Numbered from the stretch's first letter, positions 9,541-15,255 are shown. The stretch is DNA of 38,172 bases from Saprospiraceae bacterium (GCA_958295895.1 CATQHI010000033.1:1-38172), one strand, 5' to 3'. Notes: generated by a model not told the origin, from the letters alone. Made by a program: numbers and translations.

Positions 9541-10140
9541 CTAATAGTCAATTTTCTCAGGAATGTATGATTTGCTCGTCAATTTCCATTCCTCCTCGAA
9601 GACCGATGAATAGACTATCTCTATCATTAAACCGTCGTCAAAAAATAGCGTTTTTAGTAGCTTGGCAGTCTCCGCATTATTTGATGCCAGTACCTCCACG
9701 GATTCCTTGCTGGATATAGCGTAACCCTCGCCGAGACTACTCGAGGAGGTGGAATAATTGACGGTACTGTCTGGCTTGAATATCTGATACGCAAATTGGC
9801 TGAGACTCATCCGGTAGGTGGAGTCCCGGTAGTTGATCACAAAGTCTTGCACGAAGGCGGGTCCTACGCCATTATTCGATACGTCGATGCGGAAGTAGTC
9901 GGACCCACTACCGTAATCAATTCGCAAGTAGGGTAACACGCTTGCGGACTGCTGTTTTTGGATCAGGTAGGTCTGGTAGGTGAAGGTGAGAAAGGTGCCC
10001 ATGCTGATCAAAAACGCCAACAAGCTCATGAACTGGCTCGAGTTCCACCACTTACGCTTACTCAGTTGGCTCAATTTATCTAGCCAGACGGAACGTGGCT
10101 TAGTGGCTTCGGGTTCCTGATCGGTTATGTCGTCGCTCAT
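9541..10140 (-). CDS. Membrane-anchored protein of unknown function
   Basis: 199 residues, not recognised. A basic N-terminal tail (residues 1-36, ending KRKWWNSSQ) is followed by one membrane helix (FMSLLAFLISMGTFLTFTYQ, about 37-56) and a soluble beta-rich domain (LPYLRIDYGSG, FRIDVSNNGVGPAFVQDFVI) running to PEKIDY. Similar single-helix proteins with a VxNxGxGPA segment are common hypothetical proteins in Bacteroidota. Topology (N-terminus in, domain in the periplasm) follows from the basic residues before the helix. It diverges from the secreted-protein gene starting at 10313. No partner is suggested by the context. Confidence 0.7.
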   Translation of the reverse strand: MSDDITDQEPEATKPRSVWLDKLSQLSKRKWWNSSQFMSLLAFLISMGTFLTFTYQTYLIQKQQSASVLPYLRIDYGSGSDYFRIDVSNNGVGPAFVQDFVINYRDSTYRMSLSQFAYQIFKPDSTVNYSTSSSSLGEGYAISSKESVEVLASNNAETAKLLKTLFFDDGLMIEIVYSSVFEEEWKLTSKSYIPEKIDY

Positions 10141-10312
10141 GGCCTTCGCTTAAGTGATACAAACAATTTTATGGGTAACCGGCCACTTCACCCCGGCGCA
10201 GCTGCTCCATATAACACCCGGCCAGCGCGAAGTGGTCACGTTACTTGGTAAGTTGCAGCGGCAGGTGCAACCCCCGACGAGCTACGACCGTCCTTGTGCT
10301 AAATCCAACTCC

Positions 10313-10702
10313 ATGCGCTACCCCAAAACGTTCCTCTTCGGTGTCGTCGCCCTACTATCCATCGTGCTCCTCCCGGCTAACCTAACCGCTCAGGTAAACG
10401 CCACCGCCGAGATCCAGGCGCACCACGAGTTCGTCCTCGGGGACTATGCTACGCAGGATTACACCGCTAAACTCACCAATCGGGGCGATGTGCCGGTAAT
10501 GATTCGCTGCCTCAGTAAAGGTAGCGGTGAGGTCACACGTACCGTGACGCTACCCGCCAGGGGCCGGCTCAGCCTGAAGGTCGTACAGGATGAAACCGTC
10601 ATCTTTGTGAATGACTCGGACGAATACGTCGAGGTCAACGCCAAACTGTCGTATGGGGTGGAGGGGATGTCGAGCCGACCAATAACCAAGGATAAGTTGT
10701 AG
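10313..10702 (+). CDS. Small secreted protein of unknown function
   Basis: 129 residues from ATG 10313, chosen because it opens with a clean signal peptide, MRYPKTFLFGVVALLSIVLL, cleaved near LTAQ. The open frame reaches back to 10154 but the extra 53 residues look like non-coding translation. The mature part (about 100 residues) is predicted all-beta: a YTAKLTNRGDVPVMIRCLSK strand pair and a VKVVQDETVIFVND-like stretch suggest an immunoglobulin-like or C2-like sandwich. No catalytic motif. Probably periplasmic. Function not recognised. Confidence 0.6.
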   Translation: MRYPKTFLFGVVALLSIVLLPANLTAQVNATAEIQAHHEFVLGDYATQDYTAKLTNRGDVPVMIRCLSKGSGEVTRTVTLPARGRLSLKVVQDETVIFVNDSDEYVEVNAKLSYGVEGMSSRPITKDKL

Positions 10703-10787
10703 CGCTGTAGTAGTTGAACACTAGCTAAGGCAGCAAGAGATAATGATAATCCCTAGGCGCACGATCTACCGATGCCTCGACCTTCCC

Positions 10788-12590
10788 CTACTTCAACAAA
10801 GCGTTTAGCGCACCCCTCGACTGTTGATCCGTAGGGTCAAGTTTCACCGCCTTCTCATAGCTGGCGATGGCGTTTGCCCTATCCCCAAGCTTCACGTAAT
10901 ATTCGCCGTAGCGACTGTGTACGATGGAGGACTCCGGGTGCTGCTCCCGCGCTACCGCTAGAACTGCCTCCGCTGCCTGCGCATCGAACGGCTTCTTATT
11001 CAGCAGATCGTAGGCCACGTAAGTGATCTGGTACTCGTTCAGATTCAGGGCCGCAAAAGCGCTCTTGGCCGCGCCATAATCGTGCTTCCGCAGGTACTCG
11101 CTGGGCGAAAACTCATCATCACGCATCTTCAGCATGGGACTGTCTTGAAACGTATTCTGTAGGGAGATGACCTCACCCCGGTCATTCCTGCCAAAGCCGG
11201 CCTTGATGTTATAGTCGGTAAGTACGATCGTATCCCCACCGATGGGAAAACAGTAAATATCGCTACCCTCGTTGATATTTTCGACTAGGTAATCCTTCTC
11301 CCGGTGTAGGTAGAGCACCTCATTGGGTGACATCCGGTAGCGGCCCGCATACGCATCAAGTTGGGCATTCTTCAGACTGACCGGTACGATCTCGTCGGGT
11401 AGAAAGTTGGTCCAGTGGTACACCTTGGCGACCGCTCTTCTGATCTCTTTGCCCAGGCCGTTTACGTCATCCCCTGAATTTAACATCACGATTACTCCGT
11501 TGCCGTCGGTCACGCTGGCGATGCCGTAGGCGAGAAAGCCGGCATTCACGCCGGTGAATTCAAAGTAGACGCCGTTGGGATCCCGGTTGTCCGTACGCTG
11601 CAGGAGGAATGGACCGATGCCGATCTGCTCCCGGTAGGCACCATCCGACACGTTTTGTTGGGGGGTGAGCATGGCCGCAGCAGTAGCCTGACTGAGCACC
11701 GTGCCCCTTCCCCGGTAAGACTCCTGCACGTCGATGAAAAACTTCGCCAGGTCCGTCGGGGTAGTGTAGAGTCCGGCGGCGGTCTGCTGGGGATAGACGT
11801 AGGGCATGCCCTTGAACCACGGCAGGGAAGAGTAGGCCCAGGCGCACTGCCCGGCAAACCTGGCGGGTACGGGTTGCTCGAACGTAGAGTTTGCCATACC
11901 GAGTGGATCGAACAGCAGTTTCTGCGTCAGGTCGGAAAAGGATAGTCCGGATACGTCCATGAGGGCGAGCTGGGCCACCATGTACCCACCCCCGGAGTAG
12001 GAAAACTGCTGGTCGGGCGCGCTATTTACTACTACCGGCCGCGTCTCGGAAACCGGTGCCCCGCTCAGTACTTCGACCACCGTCGGGAGGGGCTGGGTGG
12101 GCGTGAAGCCGAAGTAGGCCGACTGGGAGGTGCCGCCGGAGTGGCTCAGCAGCATCCGCAGGGTCACCGGCGTGACCTTCGTGAAGTCGTTTTCGGCAAG
12201 CTTCCAACTGGTGAGGTAGTCGTTGATGGGCCGATCCAGATCGATCTGCCCATCGTCGACCATCTTCAGGGCTGTGACAGCCGCTAGGAACTTACTGATC
12301 GAACCGGCAGAAAACATGGTTTCCGTCGTGACCGCCGTGCCGGTTGTCGTGTCCGCCAGGCCGTAGCCCTTAGCCCAGTCGATTTCGTAATCGCTGATCA
12401 CGGCAATGCTCACACCGGGCACGTGGTAGTGGGCCATTCGATCCAGAATGTTCCAGGACGGAAATCCCTGCACGGGTACAAACGGAATAAGTCCGTTTTC
12501 CACCGCCGCGGTGCGCTCCTCCACCGAAGCCGTTTGCGCAGGTAGGTGGGTCAGTGAAAGACATAGTGGAAGTAGCAAGAGGTAGTTCAT
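10788..12590 (-). CDS. Serine hydrolase, beta-lactamase/S12 family, with C-terminal TPR
   Basis: 600 residues. Signal peptide MNYLLLLPLCLSLTHLPAQ. The serine hydrolase domain covers about residues 45-400: nucleophile in SISK (Ser97, SxxK), then LLSHSGG, then YSGGGY near 198-203, in place of the class C YxN tyrosine motif. A lipocalin-like stretch (YAGRYRMSPNEVLYL) and a C-terminal TPR pair (HSRYGEYYVKLGDRANAIAS, then YEKAVKLDPTD) follow. Family members include D-aminopeptidases, esterases and penicillin-binding-protein-like enzymes; the substrate here is unknown and beta-lactam resistance should not be assumed. Monocistronic, exported. The sequence is intact. Confidence 0.88.
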   Translation of the reverse strand: MNYLLLLPLCLSLTHLPAQTASVEERTAAVENGLIPFVPVQGFPSWNILDRMAHYHVPGVSIAVISDYEIDWAKGYGLADTTTGTAVTTETMFSAGSISKFLAAVTALKMVDDGQIDLDRPINDYLTSWKLAENDFTKVTPVTLRMLLSHSGGTSQSAYFGFTPTQPLPTVVEVLSGAPVSETRPVVVNSAPDQQFSYSGGGYMVAQLALMDVSGLSFSDLTQKLLFDPLGMANSTFEQPVPARFAGQCAWAYSSLPWFKGMPYVYPQQTAAGLYTTPTDLAKFFIDVQESYRGRGTVLSQATAAAMLTPQQNVSDGAYREQIGIGPFLLQRTDNRDPNGVYFEFTGVNAGFLAYGIASVTDGNGVIVMLNSGDDVNGLGKEIRRAVAKVYHWTNFLPDEIVPVSLKNAQLDAYAGRYRMSPNEVLYLHREKDYLVENINEGSDIYCFPIGGDTIVLTDYNIKAGFGRNDRGEVISLQNTFQDSPMLKMRDDEFSPSEYLRKHDYGAAKSAFAALNLNEYQITYVAYDLLNKKPFDAQAAEAVLAVAREQHPESSIVHSRYGEYYVKLGDRANAIASYEKAVKLDPTDQQSRGALNALLK

Positions 12591-12759
12591 GGATGCATCG
12601 GTTACGGCGTTACGGCGTCGGTTGAATAACCAGTGCGACCAACCCTTACTTTGCCTCTTCCCTATACCATCGCTTCCAGGGTTATCCTACGCGGAGCGCA
12701 AACCGCTATTACTACCTTTACGACATTGATGTTCAGTCATGTACCGTTTTCATCAGAGG

Positions 12760-12939
12760 TTAATCTTCGTACCACTGTTTGGAGCGCTCTAGCCGCTCGT
12801 CAGTGATCATGATCTGGGTGTACAGCGAGTCGAACAACCCGTTTGGGGCCTCCTTCAGAACCACCGCAGCTACGGGTGACTGACGGTCCCCTCGATATCC
12901 GGAAGCTATAGGACAGTGCGTATCTGGCAGCCTAGTCCT
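12760..12939 (-). pseudogene. Possible remnant of a decayed gene
   Basis: In the 600-bp gap 12591-13192 the only protein-like stretch is an open minus frame without a start, reading VLKEAPNGLFDSLYTQIMIT then DERLERSKQWYED and TAA at 12760-12762. Composition and charge pattern resemble the end of a real protein, but I recognise no family. A shifted frame (12906-13103) gives another possible piece. It may be a gene remnant or chance. The rest of the gap holds a short tandem GTTACGGC repeat near 12600, repeat copy 3 and a long hairpin. Confidence 0.3.
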
Positions 12940-13060
12940 TTACCAACGCTGGGTCGATGGCCGTTAAGCAGTTCCCCGCCGTTAGGGTACACCTCGCCTG
13001 GCCCATAAAGCTTATCGGACCCCGCCGATAGATCGTGGAGAGCGCTTATATGATACTTGA

Positions 13061-13078
13061 GCGGGGCCGCGGGTGCAA
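13061..13078 (+). repeat. Dispersed GC-rich repeat, copy 3
   Basis: GCGGGGCCGCGGGTGCAA, an exact match to the core. It is flanked by an 8-bp inverted repeat, GATACTTG (13052-13059) and CAAGTATC (13076-13083), and runs into TATCTTTG (13080-13087), which fits the plus-strand -7 consensus although no gene follows on that strand. Confidence 0.6.
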
Positions 13079-13120
13079 GTATCTTTGGAATAAAGCGTGA
13101 CACTGGATCGCTACCGTTTC

Positions 13121-13171
13121 CCTCAACTAAAGAAACCTACCCCGTATACTGGAGTAGGCTTCTCGTTGAGG
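13121..13171 (-). terminator. Long hairpin ending the peptide locus
   Basis: Outer stem CCTCAAC (13121-13127) with GTTGAGG (13165-13171), inner 12-bp stem GAAACCTACCCC (13132-13143) with GGAGTAGGCTTC (13151-13162, two G-T pairs), 7-base loop. It begins about 20 bases after the stop of the 47-residue gene, as a terminator would. There is only a short TTT run on the minus strand, so efficiency is uncertain. Confidence 0.55.
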
Positions 13172-13192
13172 TGCCGTCAGTGCCTGCTGTGG

Positions 13193-13336
13193 CTACACCT
13201 CAATCGAGAGGTTAGCGCAGAAGTCCCCAGCCCAGGTGCCTAGCTTGTAGGCGGAGTAGAGGATAAGGATGAAAATAGCTGCGTGGGTGACCTCGTTGAC
13301 TACGATTACTTTCTCCGAAGTGGATTGATAGGACAT
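13193..13336 (-). CDS. 47-residue small protein behind a palindromic operator
   Basis: ATG 13336 to TAG 13193-13195 encodes 47 residues starting MSYQSTSEKVIVVNEVTHAA and continuing with a hydrophobic stretch IFILILYSAYKLG, then WAGDFCANLSIEV. There is no Gly-Gly leader. The hydrophobic centre (about residues 19-32) could be a membrane helix or an amphipathic bacteriocin-like helix. A -7 box (TATATTTG) and a perfect 20-bp palindrome lie 24-51 bases upstream, and a long hairpin lies just downstream, so it looks like a self-contained regulated transcription unit. Its place at the end of the peptide cluster suggests immunity, regulation or an extra peptide; the sequence does not decide. Confidence 0.55.
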   Translation of the reverse strand: MSYQSTSEKVIVVNEVTHAAIFILILYSAYKLGTWAGDFCANLSIEV

Positions 13337-13359
13337 GAGTAATTAGGTTAGGGAGATGT

Positions 13360-13379
13360 TTATATGTGATCACATATAA
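13360..13379. promoter_or_regulatory. Perfect 20-bp palindrome, probable operator
   Basis: TTATATGTGATCACATATAA reads the same on both strands. It lies immediately downstream of a minus-strand TATATTTG -7 box and 24 bases before ATG 13336, covering the expected transcription start. This is where a dimeric repressor would act. The regulator is unknown. Confidence 0.65.
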
Positions 13380-13387
13380 CAAATATA
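13380..13387 (-). promoter_or_regulatory. -7 promoter box of the 47-residue gene
   Basis: Minus strand TATATTTG, an exact match to the Bacteroidota TAnnTTTG consensus. No well-spaced -33 TTG is obvious; the nearest TTG lies 12 bases upstream. Confidence 0.5.
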
Positions 13388-13459
13388 CGCCACACTTGAC
13401 AATTATTTGGCTAACAAATTTACGCACCTGACTCCAGTGAATTATTAGGTACTTAGATA

Positions 13460-13660
13460 CTATTCCGATTGAGACTTTCTAATTATAAAAAAGTATGCAG
13501 TCGAAACTGCCAATGTCACCGTAGCTAGAACTGAAGGTAAAGTACTAGTGCTGACTAACGTCTCTTGTGTACCGTTATAGTGGCTTATGATTGTGTCGGT
13601 CAGAATAAATGTAACGATACTAAGAACTAGACTTATGAAGAAATATGTGAAGTATTTCAT
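13460..13660 (-). CDS. Two-helix small membrane protein, candidate immunity protein
   Basis: 66 residues with two membrane helices: YFTYFFISLVLSIVTFILT (about 3-21) and LPSVLATVTLAVSTAYFFII (about 41-60), joined by a polar loop and ended by a basic RKSQSE tail. No family recognised. Its start is only 11 bases past the T-run of the terminator that follows the last peptide gene (13717-13881), too little room for its own promoter, so it is probably expressed by readthrough. Small two- to four-helix proteins encoded directly after double-glycine bacteriocins are commonly immunity proteins; that is the inference here, without homology support. Confidence 0.6.
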   Translation of the reverse strand: MKYFTYFFISLVLSIVTFILTDTIISHYNGTQETLVSTSTLPSVLATVTLAVSTAYFFIIRKSQSE

Positions 13661-13670
13661 GCCTAAGTGT

Positions 13671-13702
13671 TAAAAGCGGAGCCAGGTATGTCTGGCTCCG
13701 CT
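13671..13702 (-). terminator. Intrinsic terminator after the last peptide gene
   Basis: Perfect 11-bp stem AGCGGAGCCAG (13675-13685) / CTGGCTCCGCT (13692-13702), 6-base loop, followed on the minus strand by TTTT. It begins 15 bases after the stop of the peptide gene at 13717 and lies between that gene and the two-helix membrane protein. Confidence 0.88.
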
Positions 13703-13716
13703 ACATTCAATGACTA

Positions 13717-13881
13717 TTATTCTTCGCAGTGACAATGGCTAAAACCTAGAAAACCATTGATAAAACCGCGTGTTCCGCGAGCCAAGTTTTTAATGAATGC
13801 TGTAGTGTTGGTGACCCAGTCACCGTCTTCGCTAGATCCTCCCAAAATGAATTGCAGATCTTGATTAGTTAAGTTTTTCAT
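13717..13881 (-). CDS. Double-glycine leader peptide precursor (54 aa), Cys/His-tailed core
   Basis: ATG 13879-13881 encodes 54 residues. The leader MKNLTNQDLQFILGG has the classic form: hydrophilic start, hydrophobic residues at -4, -7 and -12 relative to the cut, then Gly-Gly. The predicted 39-residue core starts SSEDGDWVTN, continues with an amphipathic FIKNLARGTRGFINGFLG, and ends SHCHCEE, two Cys and two His that could form a disulfide or hold metal. AAAGG precedes the start. It is the last gene before the terminator. Cleavage and export by the C39 ABC exporter at 15898-18075 is the natural inference. No homolog recognised for the core. Confidence 0.75.
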   Translation of the reverse strand: MKNLTNQDLQFILGGSSEDGDWVTNTTAFIKNLARGTRGFINGFLGFSHCHCEE

Positions 13882-13893
13882 CCTTTAAATTTT

Positions 13894-14049
13894 TTAGTTA
13901 CGTCCAAAGGGATCATTCCATCCTTCTTCCCAGACCTCTTTTAGGTCCTTTCCAATAGCAAAGCTAAATGCCGCAGAAACTCCCGTTAGGATTGGTTTCC
14001 ACCAGCCGGCGGAAGTATTAACTAGTTTGTTGTTATCGATATTTTTCAT
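13894..14049 (-). CDS. Leader peptide precursor with Ala-Gly instead of Gly-Gly (51 aa)
   Basis: ATG 14047-14049 encodes 51 residues. The first 15, MKNIDNNKLVNTSAG, align without gaps to the leader of the next gene (MKNLTNQDLQFILGG), but end Ala-Gly. The predicted 36-residue core begins WWKPILTGVSAAFSFAIG and ends EVWEEGWNDPFGRN: a hydrophobic helix followed by an acidic Trp-rich tail. C39 peptidases accept GA, GS and sometimes AG, so it may still be exported; alternatively it is a signal or helper peptide. It lies 12 bases upstream of the 54-residue precursor gene, on the same strand. Confidence 0.6.
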   Translation of the reverse strand: MKNIDNNKLVNTSAGWWKPILTGVSAAFSFAIGKDLKEVWEEGWNDPFGRN

Positions 14050-14073
14050 AGCAATTAATATTTTTCGTGGTTA

Positions 14074-14226
14074 TTAATATATATAGCGAAGAAGCGGTGC
14101 AGCTTTGTATAAAATAGAATCAAATAAACTTCGTACAGTCTGGCCAACATCTTGGCCCACACAGTATGGCAGTCTATCTGTCCCGCCGTGATATAAATTA
14201 AGTTCAGTTTGATTTAATAAATTCAT
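14074..14226 (-). CDS. Double-glycine leader peptide precursor (50 aa)
   Basis: From ATG 14224-14226, 50 residues: leader MNLLNQTELNLYHGG and a predicted 35-residue core TDRLPYCVGQDVGQTVRSLF then DSILYKAAPLLRYIY. The open frame extends upstream to 14334, but that part overlaps the next precursor gene in another frame and the internal ATG gives the correct leader length. The core has a single Cys, a central VRSLFDSIL amphipathic segment and a hydrophobic aromatic C-terminus. No recognised family. Probably exported by the PCAT in this locus. Confidence 0.72.
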   Translation of the reverse strand: MNLLNQTELNLYHGGTDRLPYCVGQDVGQTVRSLFDSILYKAAPLLRYIY

Positions 14227-14242
14227 ATTATATTGGTATTTG

Positions 14243-14368
14243 TTATTCGTAATCGTCAGGAGAAGGCAGATCAATTCCAAAAGTGTCCTCGATCTTGTAG
14301 ACAACGTCCCAGAAGAAACTGCCACTGTTTCCACCCTGGATGAAGGTAAGTTTTTTTAGCTCTGTCAT
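14243..14368 (-). CDS. Double-glycine leader peptide precursor (41 aa), acidic core
   Basis: From ATG 14366-14368, 41 residues: leader MTELKKLTFIQGG and a 28-residue core beginning NSGSFFWDVVYKIEDTFG and ending LPSPDDYE. The core is strongly acidic (seven acidic residues, one Lys), unlike the basic cores of its neighbours. The start codon overlaps the stop of the gene before it (TAATG), indicating translational coupling of the two peptides; an acidic and a basic peptide made as a pair would fit a two-peptide bacteriocin, which is speculative. Confidence 0.72.
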   Translation of the reverse strand: MTELKKLTFIQGGNSGSFFWDVVYKIEDTFGIDLPSPDDYE

Positions 14369-14490
14369 TACCGGCGGGAGAATTTGGGGGGCTCAGGATT
14401 GTAGATAGTCTTACCACCTAGGCGAAGAAGTGTTTCCAAATCGGTGCCACCTTGCGTGGTCTTTAGGGAGTTGATTGGTATGTCAAACAT
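14368..14490 (-). CDS. Double-glycine leader peptide precursor (40 aa), basic core
   Basis: From ATG 14488-14490, 40 residues: leader MFDIPINSLKTTQGG and a 25-residue core beginning TDLETLLRLGGKTIYNPEPP and ending KFSRR. A second Gly-Gly lies at core residues 10-11, so a later cut is possible. Its TAA shares bases with the ATG of the acidic precursor. The core is short, Pro-rich at its end and net basic. No homolog recognised. Confidence 0.7.
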   Translation of the reverse strand: MFDIPINSLKTTQGGTDLETLLRLGGKTIYNPEPPKFSRR

Positions 14491-14525
14491 AATAAATAAT
14501 TTAAGAATGATGAAATTAATGATGA

Positions 14526-14681
14526 TTAAAAGTTAGCTAAACTGATCATCGTAGTGATGACGGGCTTGAGCGTAGGCCGCTGCCCGCCCGGCAGCTTCCA
14601 GATGGGGTAGCCGCAGGTGATCATGCGCCCGGGCGCGTAAGCAAGGCCGCCAGAAACAGCCTGTAGTTGATTGATACTCAT
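14526..14681 (-). CDS. Double-glycine leader peptide precursor (51 aa), basic core
   Basis: From ATG 14679-14681, 51 residues. The open frame reaches further upstream, but this start gives the right leader, MSINQLQAVSGG, very like the leaders of known Gly-Gly peptides (hydrophobic at -4 and -7). The 39-residue core starts LAYAPGRMITCGYPIWKLPG and ends MISLANF; it has one Cys, a GYPIW turn and net charge about +4. GC content is higher than that of the next peptide genes. Probable substrate of the C39 exporter. Confidence 0.74.
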   Translation of the reverse strand: MSINQLQAVSGGLAYAPGRMITCGYPIWKLPGGQRPTLKPVITTMISLANF

Positions 14682-14704
14682 AGAGGTATGATTTAGGGGG
14701 TGAG

Positions 14705-14854
14705 TTACTCTTCGTTCGACTTCCGAATAGCGCACGCCCTGCGTTCCACGCGCTCCAAATACTCTTCAAGATTGAGGTCCTCGTTCCAGTCCAGGGGGAG
14801 GTGGGGGAGAGCATTGTCTTCGAAGGGTTCGGGGTAGATGTCGTAGTTGTTCAT
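14705..14854 (-). CDS. Small acidic protein, first gene of the peptide operon (49 aa)
   Basis: From ATG 14852-14854, 49 residues beginning MNNYDIYPEPFEDNALPHLP and ending in a helical charged segment EEYLERVERRACAIRKSNEE. There is no Gly-Gly leader and no membrane helix. It lies about 40 bases downstream of the first -7 box of the triple promoter array, so its 5' leader is about 30 bases, and 23 bases before the first Gly-Gly precursor. It could be a chaperone-like or regulatory protein for the peptides. Function unknown. Confidence 0.55.
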   Translation of the reverse strand: MNNYDIYPEPFEDNALPHLPLDWNEDLNLEEYLERVERRACAIRKSNEE

Positions 14855-14910
14855 GGTAGCTATGATGGTACTCCGGGGGAGTAGGTGGTGCTGCAAAGGT
14901 GGGGCGGCAG

Positions 14911-14929
14911 ACTCTACTATCTGTGGAGT
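14911..14929 (-). promoter_or_regulatory. Inverted-repeat operator, unit 1
   Basis: Half-sites ACTCTAC and GTGGAGT (ACTCYAC / GTRGAGT) separated by 5 bases; ends 10 bases upstream of the -7 box at 14892-14901, the position of an activator site overlapping the -33 region. Confidence 0.6.
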
Positions 14930-15019
14930 CGTGTTAAGTTTGAGAACTAATTTCGATTGATATGGGATGGCTGGCGTTCCAGTACTTCCCGTGTTATAGT
15001 TGCAAAGGTGAGAAGTGGT

Positions 15020-15038
15020 GCTCTACTATCTGTGGAGT
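15020..15038 (-). promoter_or_regulatory. Inverted-repeat operator, unit 2
   Basis: Same box as unit 1 with the outermost A changed to G; again 10 bases from the -7-like box at 15001-15010. No gene starts directly downstream of it apart from unit 1. Confidence 0.55.
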
Positions 15039-15130
15039 CGTGTTAAATCTTCGATTTATTTTTCCTCCCTTTGGTATGTATATGAGCTACGGCGTTCCGT
15101 AACTGTTATAATGCAAAAGTGCGGTGGAAT

Positions 15131-15149
15131 ACTCTACTATTTGTGGAGT
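15131..15149 (-). promoter_or_regulatory. Inverted-repeat operator, unit 3
   Basis: ACTCTACTATTTGTGGAGT, one change in the spacer; 10 bases from CACTTTTGCA at 15112-15121 on the minus strand. Confidence 0.55.
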
Positions 15150-15184
15150 GGTGTTAAGTTTTGCGCCTGGCGGCGCGGCGGTGA

Positions 15185-15255
15185 ACCACAGATTTCACGG
15201 ATTGACACAGATTTTTTACAAATTAGAAACGCCTCTGGCGCTTCTAATCTGTGGT
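15185..15255. repeat. Palindromic intergenic element of the AATCTGTG type
   Basis: Outer inverted repeat ACCACAGATT (15185-15194) / AATCTGTGGT (15246-15255). Inside lies a hairpin ATTAGAA-A-CGCC / GGCG-C-TTCTAAT (15222-15248, loop TCT, one mismatch). The minus strand carries AATCCGTGAAATCTGTGGTT, a sequence I recall as recurrent in intergenic DNA of environmental bacteria. It lies about 40 bases after the stop of the 59-residue gene and could also serve as its terminator. Confidence 0.6.

Larger units (their letters stand above)
14892..15149 (-). promoter_or_regulatory. Three tandem copies of a promoter/operator module
   Basis: Three units spaced 109 and 111 bp apart. On the minus strand each has TTAACAC, then the inverted-repeat box, then exactly 10 variable bases, then a -7-like box CACCTTTGCA (14892-14901, 15001-15010) or CACTTTTGCA (15112-15121). 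The box is ACTCTACTATCTGTGGAGT on the plus strand at 14911-14929, GCTCTACTATCTGTGGAGT at 15020-15038 and ACTCTACTATTTGTGGAGT at 15131-15149. The roughly 60-bp spacers are weakly alike (shared GGAACGCC and TATAACA), so the whole unit seems duplicated. The first unit is placed to drive the peptide operon at 14854. The rest of the 440-bp gap 14855-15293 holds only the palindromic element at 15185-15255. Confidence 0.72.

Noticed and set aside
10252..10276. Seventh copy of the GC-rich repeat (GCAGGTGCAAC only)
   Set aside because: The GCGGGGCC half is missing, so the match could be chance.
10154..10312. Upstream extension of the small secreted protein
   Set aside because: It would bury a good signal peptide 53 residues inside the protein and has non-coding character.
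13360..13379. Palindrome as a CRP/FNR-type site (TGTGA...TCACA)
   Set aside because: The half-sites touch (TGTGATCACA); CRP sites need six bases between TGTGA and TCACA.
13212..13427. 71-codon minus-strand frame overlapping the 47-codon gene
   Set aside because: It crosses the -7 box and the palindrome; the 47-codon frame is better placed behind the promoter.
14892..15149. Three repeats as a CRISPR array
   Set aside because: The 19-bp repeats are spaced about 110 bp apart, the spacers resemble each other, and no cas gene is present; the fixed -7 box spacing fits promoters.
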